A stretch of 13,303 nt of DNA from Bacillota bacterium (GTDB lineage Bacteria > Bacillota > Clostridia > Oscillospirales > Ruminococcaceae), in assembly GCA_029550985.1 (NCBI GenBank), contig JAKPGH010000324.1:1-13303 (forward strand). The letters run 5' to 3'. Each line of letters begins with the position of its first letter. Position 1 is the stretch's first letter. The position numbers were made by a program, and so were the translations under genes. The notes under the pieces were generated by a model that did not search any database, was not told the origin of the DNA, and saw only the letters and a program-made list of their open reading frames with translations. Shown here one piece after another: positions 5,858 through 12,516 of the stretch.

Positions 5858-7468
5858 AAAAGTCAAATCATTGGGGTTCCACCAACCAGCAATAAGAGAA
5901 CATTCTTCCAAACCAAACTGAAAAGGGGAATTCGGCGATATTGCGCCCCACCCACCGATAAAAAGCGGGTATTATTCCACAGCTTGACTACCGTTTTCAT
6001 TTTGCTGTTTGCCTCTCTGTTGTGTCGGATACTGTACCGCATCGAGCATGGCGAGCAAAACGTCAATGTGGTGATGGTATTGGCGGTGTTTATGGTTGCC
6101 GCCTTCACCGACGGATACCTTTACGGTTTGGTTGCCGCCTTTTCCGGCGTGTTTCTTTACGATTATCTGGTCACGCCCCCCCGTTTCGGTTTTAGCTTTA
6201 CCAGGGGCTTTCCGGTCACCCTTGCCATTATGCTGTTGGTCACGCTGACCACCAGCACCATCACCGCCCGCATGAAAAAGCAAACCAAGCGCGCCCGCTA
6301 CCAGGAGCAGCGGGCCGAAATGCTTTATGACATCAACCGCAAGCTGCTGGCCTGCCGGGACGAAGCGTCCATCGCACGGTATGCGATGGACTATTTGAAG
6401 GACGACCTGCGCCGCTCCATCGCCCTGTATACCTCGTTGGACGATGCCGAGCACCCTAGCTGCTACTTTCGCCAAGCCGAAGGGGACATCACCTCCGACT
6501 ACTTTATTTCCAGGACCGGTTGGCACAACGCCATCCTCGCGGCCCAGAAGAAACAGCCTCAAACCGACGCGGTTGCCTTTTATATCCCCATCATCGCGCA
6601 GGAAACCGTCTACGGCGTGTTTGGCATTTCGCGGCTTTCCGGCGATATTCCGCCCTCCAAACAAGCTTTTTTAAATCTCATGGTGGAACAAACCGCCCAA
6701 GCCCTTCGGGTTCATTCCCTCGCTGTTCACAAGCAGCAGGCGCTGGTGATGGCGGAAACCGAAAAAGCCCGCAATAGTTTTCTGCGAGGCATTTCCCACG
6801 ACCTGCGCACCCCCCTGACCAGCATCATTGGAGCCAGCGCCACCATTTTGGAAAACCGGGAGGAGTTGCCGGTCTCCACCCAAATGGAGCTGGTGGAGGG
6901 GATTCATTCCGACTCCCAATGGCTGCTGAGCATGGTGGAAAACGTCCTTTCCGTCACTAAGATTCACAAGAACATGAAGATTCAAAAAACCGAAGAGGTG
7001 GCGGAAGAGGTGGTGGGAAACGCGGTGGCCCAGTTCCGCCGGCGCTATCCCAAAGTGCAAATTCGCATTGTCGCCTCCGACGAGGTGTTGCTGGTTCCCA
7101 TGGACCCCATCCTCATCACCCAGGTGCTCAACAATCTCTTCGAAAACGCCTACCGTCACGGGGGAGGCGCCCGCACTCAAATCGAGGTGGAGTTGTCCTC
7201 CAAAGACGGCATGGCTCTGTTTTCGGTCACCGATACCGGCCCCGGCATTCCGGCCGGCCGGCTACCCCACTTGTTTGAAGCCCAGTACACCCCTTCCACA
7301 AAGCGGGAGGACTCCTTCCGAGGGTTGGGAATTGGGCTGTCCCTGTGCAAAGCCATTGTGGAAGCGCACGGGGGTTGGATTGAGGCGTATAATATGCCAA
7401 AGGGCGGCGCCCGCTTCCTTTTTGGCTTGCCTTTGACAACCGCAAAGGAGGAAGCCGATGGAAAATAA
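5855..7468 (+). CDS. KdpD-like membrane sensor histidine kinase lacking the KdpD N-terminal domain
   Basis: This 537-residue kinase matches the C-terminal two thirds of KdpD. After about 40 cytoplasmic residues come four closely packed TM helices (about 43-61, 68-86, 88-105, 119-137), the arrangement of the DUF4118 domain. A GAF-like domain (about 155-290) follows, then HisKA with H315 in SHDLRTPL and HATPase_c with the N-box NNLFENAYRH (426-435), the G1 box DTGPGI (460-465) and the G2 box GLGIGLSL (490-497). All residues needed for autophosphorylation are visible. The roughly 370-residue KdpD/Usp N-terminal part, which in full-length KdpD contains nucleotide and c-di-AMP binding sites, is absent. 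No kdpFABC genes are in the window, so K+ sensing cannot be assumed. The gene overlaps the response regulator by 11 nt, which implies translational coupling and a cognate pair. The start is TTG with a good ribosome binding site. Confidence 0.9.
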   Translation: MKSQIIGVPPTSNKRTFFQTKLKRGIRRYCAPPTDKKRVLFHSLTTVFILLFASLLCRILYRIEHGEQNVNVVMVLAVFMVAAFTDGYLYGLVAAFSGVFLYDYLVTPPRFGFSFTRGFPVTLAIMLLVTLTTSTITARMKKQTKRARYQEQRAEMLYDINRKLLACRDEASIARYAMDYLKDDLRRSIALYTSLDDAEHPSCYFRQAEGDITSDYFISRTGWHNAILAAQKKQPQTDAVAFYIPIIAQETVYGVFGISRLSGDIPPSKQAFLNLMVEQTAQALRVHSLAVHKQQALVMAETEKARNSFLRGISHDLRTPLTSIIGASATILENREELPVSTQMELVEGIHSDSQWLLSMVENVLSVTKIHKNMKIQKTEEVAEEVVGNAVAQFRRRYPKVQIRIVASDEVLLVPMDPILITQVLNNLFENAYRHGGGARTQIEVELSSKDGMALFSVTDTGPGIPAGRLPHLFEAQYTPSTKREDSFRGLGIGLSLCKAIVEAHGGWIEAYNMPKGGARFLFGLPLTTAKEEADGK

Positions 7469-8174
7469 AGCGGTTATTTTGGTGGTGGAAGACGAAACCG
7501 TCATCAGCAACATTTTAATGGCCAAGCTCAGGACCATGGGGTATCGCCCCATTCCGGCTTTTACCGGCAAGGAGGCCACTTCCCTGGCGGCCTCCCACTG
7601 TCCCGATTTGGTGCTGTTGGATTTGGGTTTGCCCGACATCGACGGCATGGAGGTGTTGGCCAACATTCGCCGATGGAGTTCCGTCCCCATTGTGGTGCTG
7701 TCCGCCCGCCAGCGGGACGAAGATATCGTCCAGGCTTTGGACAACGGTGCCGACGATTACATCACCAAGCCATTTAACAACGCCATTTTAATGGCCAGGA
7801 TCCGCAACGCGCTGCGCAAGCATCCCATATGGAAGGCGGATCAAAATCAGATACGCCAGTCCTTCCAAAACGGCAGCCTGATCATCGACTACGACAAGCG
7901 GATTGTCACGGTGGACGGGCAGGAGGTGCACCTGACCCCCGCCGAGTACAAAATGCTGGCCTTTTTGGCACGCAACGCCGGCAAAGTGGTCACCTATTCC
8001 GCCATCTGCAAGGAATTGTGGGGGCCTTATGTGGGGGACAAGCGCACCCTGCGGGTAAACATGGCCAATCTGCGGCGCAAAATTGAAAGCAATTCCGCCG
8101 ACCCCCGGTTCATCCTCACCGAAATCGGCGTGGGATACCGCATGATCGACAGCGATGAACCGGAAAAACCATAA
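7458..8174 (+). CDS. OmpR/KdpE-family response regulator
   Basis: This 238-residue transcription factor has an N-terminal receiver domain (about 5-118) with the acidic pair E11-D12, the phospho-acceptor D55 in LLDLGLPDIDG, the switch residue S82 (VVLSAR) and K104 in YITKPF, so it should be phosphorylatable. A winged-helix DNA-binding domain (about 137-230) follows, with LTPAEYKMLAFLARNAGKVV, the recognition-helix region TLRVNMANLRRKIE, and ending in TEIGVGYRM. This is the OmpR/PhoB layout, closest in character to KdpE. The ATG has an excellent AAAGGAGG (7444-7451) six nt upstream and overlaps the end of the sensor kinase gene, so the two form a coupled pair. A strong terminator follows 19 nt after the stop. 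Target genes are unknown; the adjacent pyrophosphatase and phosphate-transport genes are possible targets by position only. Confidence 0.93.
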   Translation: MENKAVILVVEDETVISNILMAKLRTMGYRPIPAFTGKEATSLAASHCPDLVLLDLGLPDIDGMEVLANIRRWSSVPIVVLSARQRDEDIVQALDNGADDYITKPFNNAILMARIRNALRKHPIWKADQNQIRQSFQNGSLIIDYDKRIVTVDGQEVHLTPAEYKMLAFLARNAGKVVTYSAICKELWGPYVGDKRTLRVNMANLRRKIESNSADPRFILTEIGVGYRMIDSDEPEKP

Positions 8175-8192
8175 ATACATCTCCCATAACAT

Positions 8193-8246
8193 AAAGCTGC
8201 AAAGAATGAACCAAAGTATTTTGGCGGAATTCTTTGCAGCTTTTTT
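8193..8246 (+). terminator. Intrinsic terminator after the response regulator
   Basis: A perfect 15-bp stem joins 8193-8207 (AAAGCTGCAAAGAAT) to 8229-8243. Inside the loop, CCAAA (8211-8215) pairs with TTTGG (8220-8224). A run of six T follows at 8241-8246. The A-rich left edge could also let it work, more weakly, on the minus strand. Confidence 0.93.
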
Positions 8247-8420
8247 ATGTACTATGTGAGATAATGATACCATAAACAAATACCAAAATATTGGATGAAT
8301 TAGAAAAATATTCGTCGGAATTTTACTTATTCTGCGAACCGGACAAGGAGGCGGATCAAAAACATTCCGGGGAGCAACGTCGATTAGTTTGACTAGTCTA
8401 TAGATTGGAAGGAGTAATCA
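8247..8420 (+). promoter_or_regulatory. AT-rich intergenic region upstream of hppA
   Basis: No gene is seen in these 174 nt. The promoter of hppA must lie here because a strong terminator precedes it, but I find no -35/-10 pair with good spacing. TTGACT (8389-8394) lacks a -10 box at 17 nt. GATAAT (8260-8265), preceded by TG-A, resembles an extended -10 without a good -35. An AAGGAG at 8409-8414 is the ribosome binding site for the GTG at 8421. Confidence 0.4.
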
Positions 8421-10523
8421 GTGGTGGGTTTGAATGCTTTTCTATTGTTGTCCACAGCCATTGCAATATTGGCTTTTGTCTGTGCAGGCTGGCTGTATAG
8501 CTGGGTCAACAAGCAACCGACCAAGAACCAGCGGATTCAGGAAGTGAGCGGGTACATTCGCCGCGGCGCCGCCGCATTTCTGAAGAAGGAATACCGGGTT
8601 CTTGCCAGATTTGCAGGAATTGTAGCGATTCTCATTCTGCTGTTTTTGCCGGCACCGATTTGGAAAGGTTCCTTCCTGCCCAATTTGGTGATGGCAATAG
8701 CCTACCTGGCGGGAACCGCATTTTCGGCGCTGGCTGGAAAGATTGGCATCGAAGTGGCCACCATTGCCAACGCAAAGACGGCAGAAGCCGCCCAAAAAGG
8801 CATTCGCCAGTCCTTTTTGTCCGGTTTTCGGGGCGGCGCAGTCATGGGCATGGCTGTGGTGGGCTCCTCTCTGCTGGGCGTGACCCTCATCTACTGGATT
8901 ACCGGCGACACGACCACTTTGCTGGGATTTTCCTTTGGCGCTTCCAGTCTGGCGTTGTTTGCCAAGGCGGGCGGCGGTATCTTCACCAAAACCGCTGACA
9001 TCGCGGCGGACCTCACCGGCAAGGTGGAACTGGGCATTCCCGAGGACGACCCGCGCAATCCCGCCGTCATTGCCGACAACGTGGGAGACAACGTCGGCGA
9101 CGTGGCGGGAATGGGCGCCGACCTGTTCGACTCCAACGTCGCCAGTATGGCTGCCGCTCTGGTCATGGCCGCCGCCATCGACAAAGCAGTCGGCGGCACC
9201 GTCAACGTAGCCATGGTGTTCAGTTACGCCGCCATCGGCCTGCTGGCCTCCATCATCGGAGTCGCCACCGCCCGCATGGGGAAAAACGACAACCCCACCT
9301 TTGCCTTAAACTCCAGCACCTATGTGACCACCGGCATCTATGCCGTTCTGACGGCGCTGGCCACCGTTGCCTTTGGCTTTGAATGGCGCATTTGGGGCGC
9401 TTCCGCGGTGGGCCTTCTGGTAGGAGTCATCATCGGCATTGCCACCGACTACTTCACCGACGATCGCAGGCTGCCGGTGCAGAGAACCGCCAAGGCCAGC
9501 GAAAAAGGCCCGGCTCTCACCGTCCTTTCCGGCGTGGCGTATGGTTTTGTGTCGGTGCTGCCCGCCCTGGTGGGCATCGGCATCTCGGCGCTGATCAGCT
9601 ATAAGCTCTGCGATCCCCTTGGAGACGGATACGCCCTGTTCGGCATTTCCATGGCGGCGGTGGGCATGCTGTCCATCGTGGGCATGATTATCTCCAACGA
9701 CGCCTACGGACCCATTGTGGACAACGCCCGCGGCCTTGCGGAAATGGGCGGATTGGGCGACGAAGTGCTGGAAATCACCGACACCCTGGATTCCGCCGGC
9801 AACACGGTAAAAGCCATTACCAAAGGCTTTGCCATCGGCGCCGCCGGACTGACGGTGATCTCCCTGCTGGGCGCCTTCATCAGCGAAGTGAACGAGGCGG
9901 CTGTTGCTCTCAATCTGGTGGAAGCCGGGCAGAAGTACCTGAGCGGCTTTGACCTGATCAATCCCACCGTGTTCTTTGGTATGCTGGTGGGCGCCGCCAT
10001 TCCCGCCGTCTTCAGCGCCATGCTGATTTTGGGTGTGGACCGCAACACCCAGCGTATGGTGGAGGAAATTCACCGGCAGTTTGACACCATCCCCGGATTG
10101 CGGGAAGGCAAAGAAGGCGTGGTGCCCGAATACGAAAAGTGCATCGAAATTGCCACTCTCGGCTCCATCCAGGAGCTGATTCCCGCAGGCCTTGCCGGCA
10201 TCCTCGCCACCATCGTGGTGGGCTTTATCGGCGGAGTCACCGCCATCGGAGGCTATCTGGCCGGCAATATCATCTCCGGACTTTTGCTGGCGTTGTTTAT
10301 GTCCAACACCGGCGGGCTTTGGGATAACAGCAAAAAATACATCGAGTCCGGTCAGCACGGCGGAAAAGGCAGCGACGCTCACAAAGCCGCGGTCATCGGC
10401 GACACGGTAGGAGATCCCTTTAAGGATACCGCCGGCCCCTCCATCAACACCCAGATCACGGTCGTGTCCCTGGTGTCCTCCTTGATGTCCTCCATCTTCC
10501 TGATGTTTTCGTTGATTCGTTAG
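8421..10523 (+). CDS. hppA: Membrane-bound ion-translocating pyrophosphatase, K+-independent signature
   Basis: This 700-residue, roughly 16-helix membrane protein couples hydrolysis of pyrophosphate to two phosphates with ion export. Signature segments are intact: DDPRNPAVIADNVGDNVGD (209-227) and NDAYGPIVDNARG (426-438) provide the Mg-PPi acidic site, as does DTVGDPFKDTAGPSIN (661-676). VATIANAKTAEAA (112-124) matches the conserved cytoplasmic loop. The K+-dependence site reads GNTVKAITKG (460-469) with K464 and T467. In this family Lys at the first position with Thr at the second marks K+-independent enzymes, which as far as known pump protons, while Ala at the first marks K+-dependent ones, including the Na+ pumps. 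Initiation is at GTG 8421, six nt after AAGGAG; a second GTG at 8424 is also possible. Length is typical. It stands between its own terminators, just upstream of a phosphate transporter. Ion specificity was not confirmed from other residues. Confidence 0.96.
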   Translation: MVGLNAFLLLSTAIAILAFVCAGWLYSWVNKQPTKNQRIQEVSGYIRRGAAAFLKKEYRVLARFAGIVAILILLFLPAPIWKGSFLPNLVMAIAYLAGTAFSALAGKIGIEVATIANAKTAEAAQKGIRQSFLSGFRGGAVMGMAVVGSSLLGVTLIYWITGDTTTLLGFSFGASSLALFAKAGGGIFTKTADIAADLTGKVELGIPEDDPRNPAVIADNVGDNVGDVAGMGADLFDSNVASMAAALVMAAAIDKAVGGTVNVAMVFSYAAIGLLASIIGVATARMGKNDNPTFALNSSTYVTTGIYAVLTALATVAFGFEWRIWGASAVGLLVGVIIGIATDYFTDDRRLPVQRTAKASEKGPALTVLSGVAYGFVSVLPALVGIGISALISYKLCDPLGDGYALFGISMAAVGMLSIVGMIISNDAYGPIVDNARGLAEMGGLGDEVLEITDTLDSAGNTVKAITKGFAIGAAGLTVISLLGAFISEVNEAAVALNLVEAGQKYLSGFDLINPTVFFGMLVGAAIPAVFSAMLILGVDRNTQRMVEEIHRQFDTIPGLREGKEGVVPEYEKCIEIATLGSIQELIPAGLAGILATIVVGFIGGVTAIGGYLAGNIISGLLLALFMSNTGGLWDNSKKYIESGQHGGKGSDAHKAAVIGDTVGDPFKDTAGPSINTQITVVSLVSSLMSSIFLMFSLIR

Positions 10524-10539
10524 AGTATCTATGTTCAAA

Positions 10540-10592
10540 AACGCCAATGATGATGGTAGCCTTCATGGCGAGCATCATCATTGGCGTTAATA
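10540..10592 (+). terminator. Long perfect hairpin after hppA, probable terminator
   Basis: Positions 10540-10555 pair perfectly with 10573-10588 over 16 bp, with a 17-nt loop. The downstream tract is TTAATATTTT, which is AT-rich but not a clean T-run, so termination may be leaky. On the opposite strand the hairpin would be followed by TTTT (complement of 10537-10540). Confidence 0.75.
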
Positions 10593-10777
10593 TTTTAATA
10601 ATATTTTAGTAATATCTGCAGTAAATGTAATGTTTTCCATTACTATATATACGATGAGAGATTTAAGTATTTTGAGAAAGGTTGGCGAAAGATAAGAAAA
10701 AGGATTCCTGACAAGTCACATGAAAGGTTGAAAAGCAGGACGGGACACGGTAAACAATTTCAGGGAAAGGATATGTG
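10589..10777 (+). promoter_or_regulatory. Intergenic region upstream of the phosphate transporter, with an inverted repeat
   Basis: No gene is seen in these 189 nt; the left part is strongly AT-rich. GTAATG (10627-10632), five bases, then CATTAC (10638-10643) form a perfect 6-5-6 inverted repeat. TATATA (10645-10650) just downstream could be a -10 box but has no convincing -35, which would fit an activator-dependent promoter. Binding of a phosphate regulator here is inference only. Confidence 0.4.
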
Positions 10778-11827
10778 ATGATTAGTTTTTTGGATTATGT
10801 CGCACAGGTCATGCAGATTCCTGCGTTGCTGGTCACATCTCTCTTGACATTGGCCGTCATTCTGGTCAACGGCTGGACCGACGCGCCCAACGCCATTGCC
10901 ACGGCGGTTTCCACCCGCACCATCGCCCCCAAAACGGCGATTATGGTGGCGGCTGTGTTTAACTTCTTAGGAATTCTGGTAATGACCACCGTCAACAAGA
11001 AGGTGGCGGAAACCATTTACAACATGGTGGATTTTGGGGAAAACTCCCACGAGGCTTTGGTGGCGTTGTGCGCCGCCATGGTGGCCATTGTGCTGTGGGC
11101 TGTCGCCGCCTGGTACTTTGGCATTCCCACCAGCGAAAGCCATGCGTTGATTGCGGGGCTTACCGGCGCCGCCATCTCGATTCACAACAACCTGGAAGGC
11201 GTAAACGGCGCGGAATGGGTGAAGGTGCTGTACGGGCTGGTGCTTTCCACCTGCTTGGGCTTCGCCATGGGTTATGTGTTTGTCAAGTTTATCGAAACGC
11301 TGTTCCGCCGTGTGGACCGGCGCAAAACCATCGGCTTCTTTCAAAAGGCCCAAATCACCGGCGCGGCCGCCATGGCTTTTATGCACGGCGCCCAGGACGG
11401 GCAAAAATTCATGGGCGTGTTCCTGTTGGGGATGGCTCTGAGCAAAGGGCAGGCCAACGTCACCACCTTTGAAATTCCCTTTTGGCTGATTCTGTTGTGC
11501 TCCCTGGTCATGGGACTGGGCACCTCCATCGGAGGGTACCGCATCATCAAGGCCGTGGGAATGGACATGGTCAAACTGGAAACCTATCAAGGCTTTTCCG
11601 CCGACATGGCCGGCGCCGGCTGCCTGCTGATTTCGTCCCTGACCGGTATTCCGGTTTCCACCACCCACACCAAAACCACCGCCATTATGGGAGTGGGAGC
11701 CGCGCGGCGCCTGCGCAGCGTCAACTGGAGCGTGGTGAGCGAAATGATGCTCACCTGGGTGCTCACCTTCCCCGGCTGCGGACTGATTGGATTTGTCATG
11801 GCCAAGCTGTTTTTGGCTTTTCTATAA
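10778..11827 (+). CDS. pit: Inorganic phosphate transporter, Pit (PiT) family
   Basis: This membrane carrier of 349 residues, about ten helices, imports inorganic phosphate (in bacterial Pit proteins as a metal-phosphate with H+). Both copies of the family's duplicated signature are present: an N-terminal GWTDAPNAIATAVSTRTIAP (32-51) and a C-terminal IPVSTTHTKTTAIMGVGAAR (291-310). PTSESHALIAGLTGAA (117-132) and MHGAQDGQKFMG (202-213) also match. The last has Gln where many relatives have Asn in HGANDAQK. The ATG at 10778 lies 7 nt after AAAGG (10766-10770). A GTG directly before it (10775) is only 4 nt from that site and is less likely; using it would add one residue. The gene lies 17 nt before a DUF47/PhoU-like gene, a standard Pit partner, and downstream of the pyrophosphatase gene. 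Confidence 0.94.
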   Translation: MISFLDYVAQVMQIPALLVTSLLTLAVILVNGWTDAPNAIATAVSTRTIAPKTAIMVAAVFNFLGILVMTTVNKKVAETIYNMVDFGENSHEALVALCAAMVAIVLWAVAAWYFGIPTSESHALIAGLTGAAISIHNNLEGVNGAEWVKVLYGLVLSTCLGFAMGYVFVKFIETLFRRVDRRKTIGFFQKAQITGAAAMAFMHGAQDGQKFMGVFLLGMALSKGQANVTTFEIPFWLILLCSLVMGLGTSIGGYRIIKAVGMDMVKLETYQGFSADMAGAGCLLISSLTGIPVSTTHTKTTAIMGVGAARRLRSVNWSVVSEMMLTWVLTFPGCGLIGFVMAKLFLAFL

Positions 11828-11844
11828 CGTAGGAGGATCATAGA

Positions 11845-12471
11845 ATGGCGAAAAATATAAAGAAAAACGCTTATTTTAACGACTTTATCTCCATGATGGA
11901 ACACTCCTGCCGGGCGGCGGAATATCTGCAGCAGGCCCTGCGAAATTTCAAGCCCGAATTGCTGGCGCAACAGCGAAAAGAAATGCACGAAATCGAACAC
12001 GCCGAAGACGACCTCAAGCATGAGATGCTCAAGCGCTTGGCCAAGGAATTCGTCACCCCCATCGACCGGGAGGACATCCTGGGGCTGGCCAACGAGCTGG
12101 ACAACGTGACCGATAAAATCGAAGACATCCTCATCCGCATGTATATGTACAACGTCAGGGAAGTGCATCCGGTGGCCGTCCAATTTGCCGACGTCATCGC
12201 GGACTGCTGCAAAGCTCTGCTCCACGCCATGAAGGAATTTCCCAACTTCCAAAAATCCACGGTGCTGCACCAGGCCATTGTGGACGTCAACATCATGGAA
12301 GAAAAGGGCGACGCCATCTATATCGACGCGGTGCGCGCTTTGTACGAGGGGAAATCCGACCCTGTTAACATTCTGGTTTGGAGCGAGCTTCTGGATAAAT
12401 TCGAGGACTGCTGCGATACCTGCGAGCATGTGGCGGACCTGTTGGAAATGATAGCCATGAAGAACGCATAG
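11845..12471 (+). CDS. DUF47/PhoU-like accessory protein of the Pit transporter
   Basis: This 208-residue, mostly helical cytoplasmic protein belongs to the DUF47 (YkaA, PhoU_div) family. Repeated acidic helix motifs typical of the PhoU fold and its metal sites are visible: HEIEHAEDDLKHE (48-60), FVTPIDREDI (69-78), ELDNVTDKIED (84-94), IMEEKGD (150-156) and DKFEDCCDTCEHVAD (184-198). The last has an uncommon Cys cluster (C189, C190, C193). Members are usually encoded directly behind Pit genes and are thought to modulate phosphate uptake, possibly in response to phosphate. The exact mechanism is not settled. AGGAGG (11831-11836) lies 8 nt before the ATG, and the 17-nt gap to pit implies one transcript. 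A strong terminator starts right after the stop. Confidence 0.93.
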   Translation: MAKNIKKNAYFNDFISMMEHSCRAAEYLQQALRNFKPELLAQQRKEMHEIEHAEDDLKHEMLKRLAKEFVTPIDREDILGLANELDNVTDKIEDILIRMYMYNVREVHPVAVQFADVIADCCKALLHAMKEFPNFQKSTVLHQAIVDVNIMEEKGDAIYIDAVRALYEGKSDPVNILVWSELLDKFEDCCDTCEHVADLLEMIAMKNA

Positions 12472-12472
12472 C

Positions 12473-12511
12473 AAAAGGCAGCCGGCACCTGTGTGCCCGC
12501 TGCCTTTTTGC
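12473..12511. terminator. Bidirectional terminator between convergent genes
   Basis: AAAAGGCAGC (12473-12482) pairs with GCTGCCTTTT (12499-12508). After one mismatch, GGCAC (12484-12488) pairs with GTGCC (12493-12497) around a 4-nt loop. T-runs occur on both strands: 12505-12509 on plus, and the complement of 12473-12476 on minus. It therefore serves the DUF47 gene and the convergent TrpB-like gene, whose stop is at 12517-12519. Confidence 0.9.
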
Positions 12512-12516
12512 TGTGG

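Noticed and set aside
8389..8398. TTGACT plus the palindrome GACTAGTC upstream of hppA as a promoter/operator
   Set aside because: No -10 box lies at a workable distance, and the position 17 nt downstream falls in the ribosome binding site. An 8-bp palindrome alone is weak.
9306..10547. Long minus-strand open frame (413 codons) opposite hppA
   Set aside because: Its translation is rich in His, Gln and Gly with no domain, typical of the antisense of a GC-rich membrane-protein gene. The plus strand has unmistakable pyrophosphatase motifs.
11587..12474. Minus-strand open frame (295 codons) opposite the DUF47 gene and the end of pit
   Set aside because: No recognisable domain, and it spans two well-supported plus-strand genes; antisense shadow.
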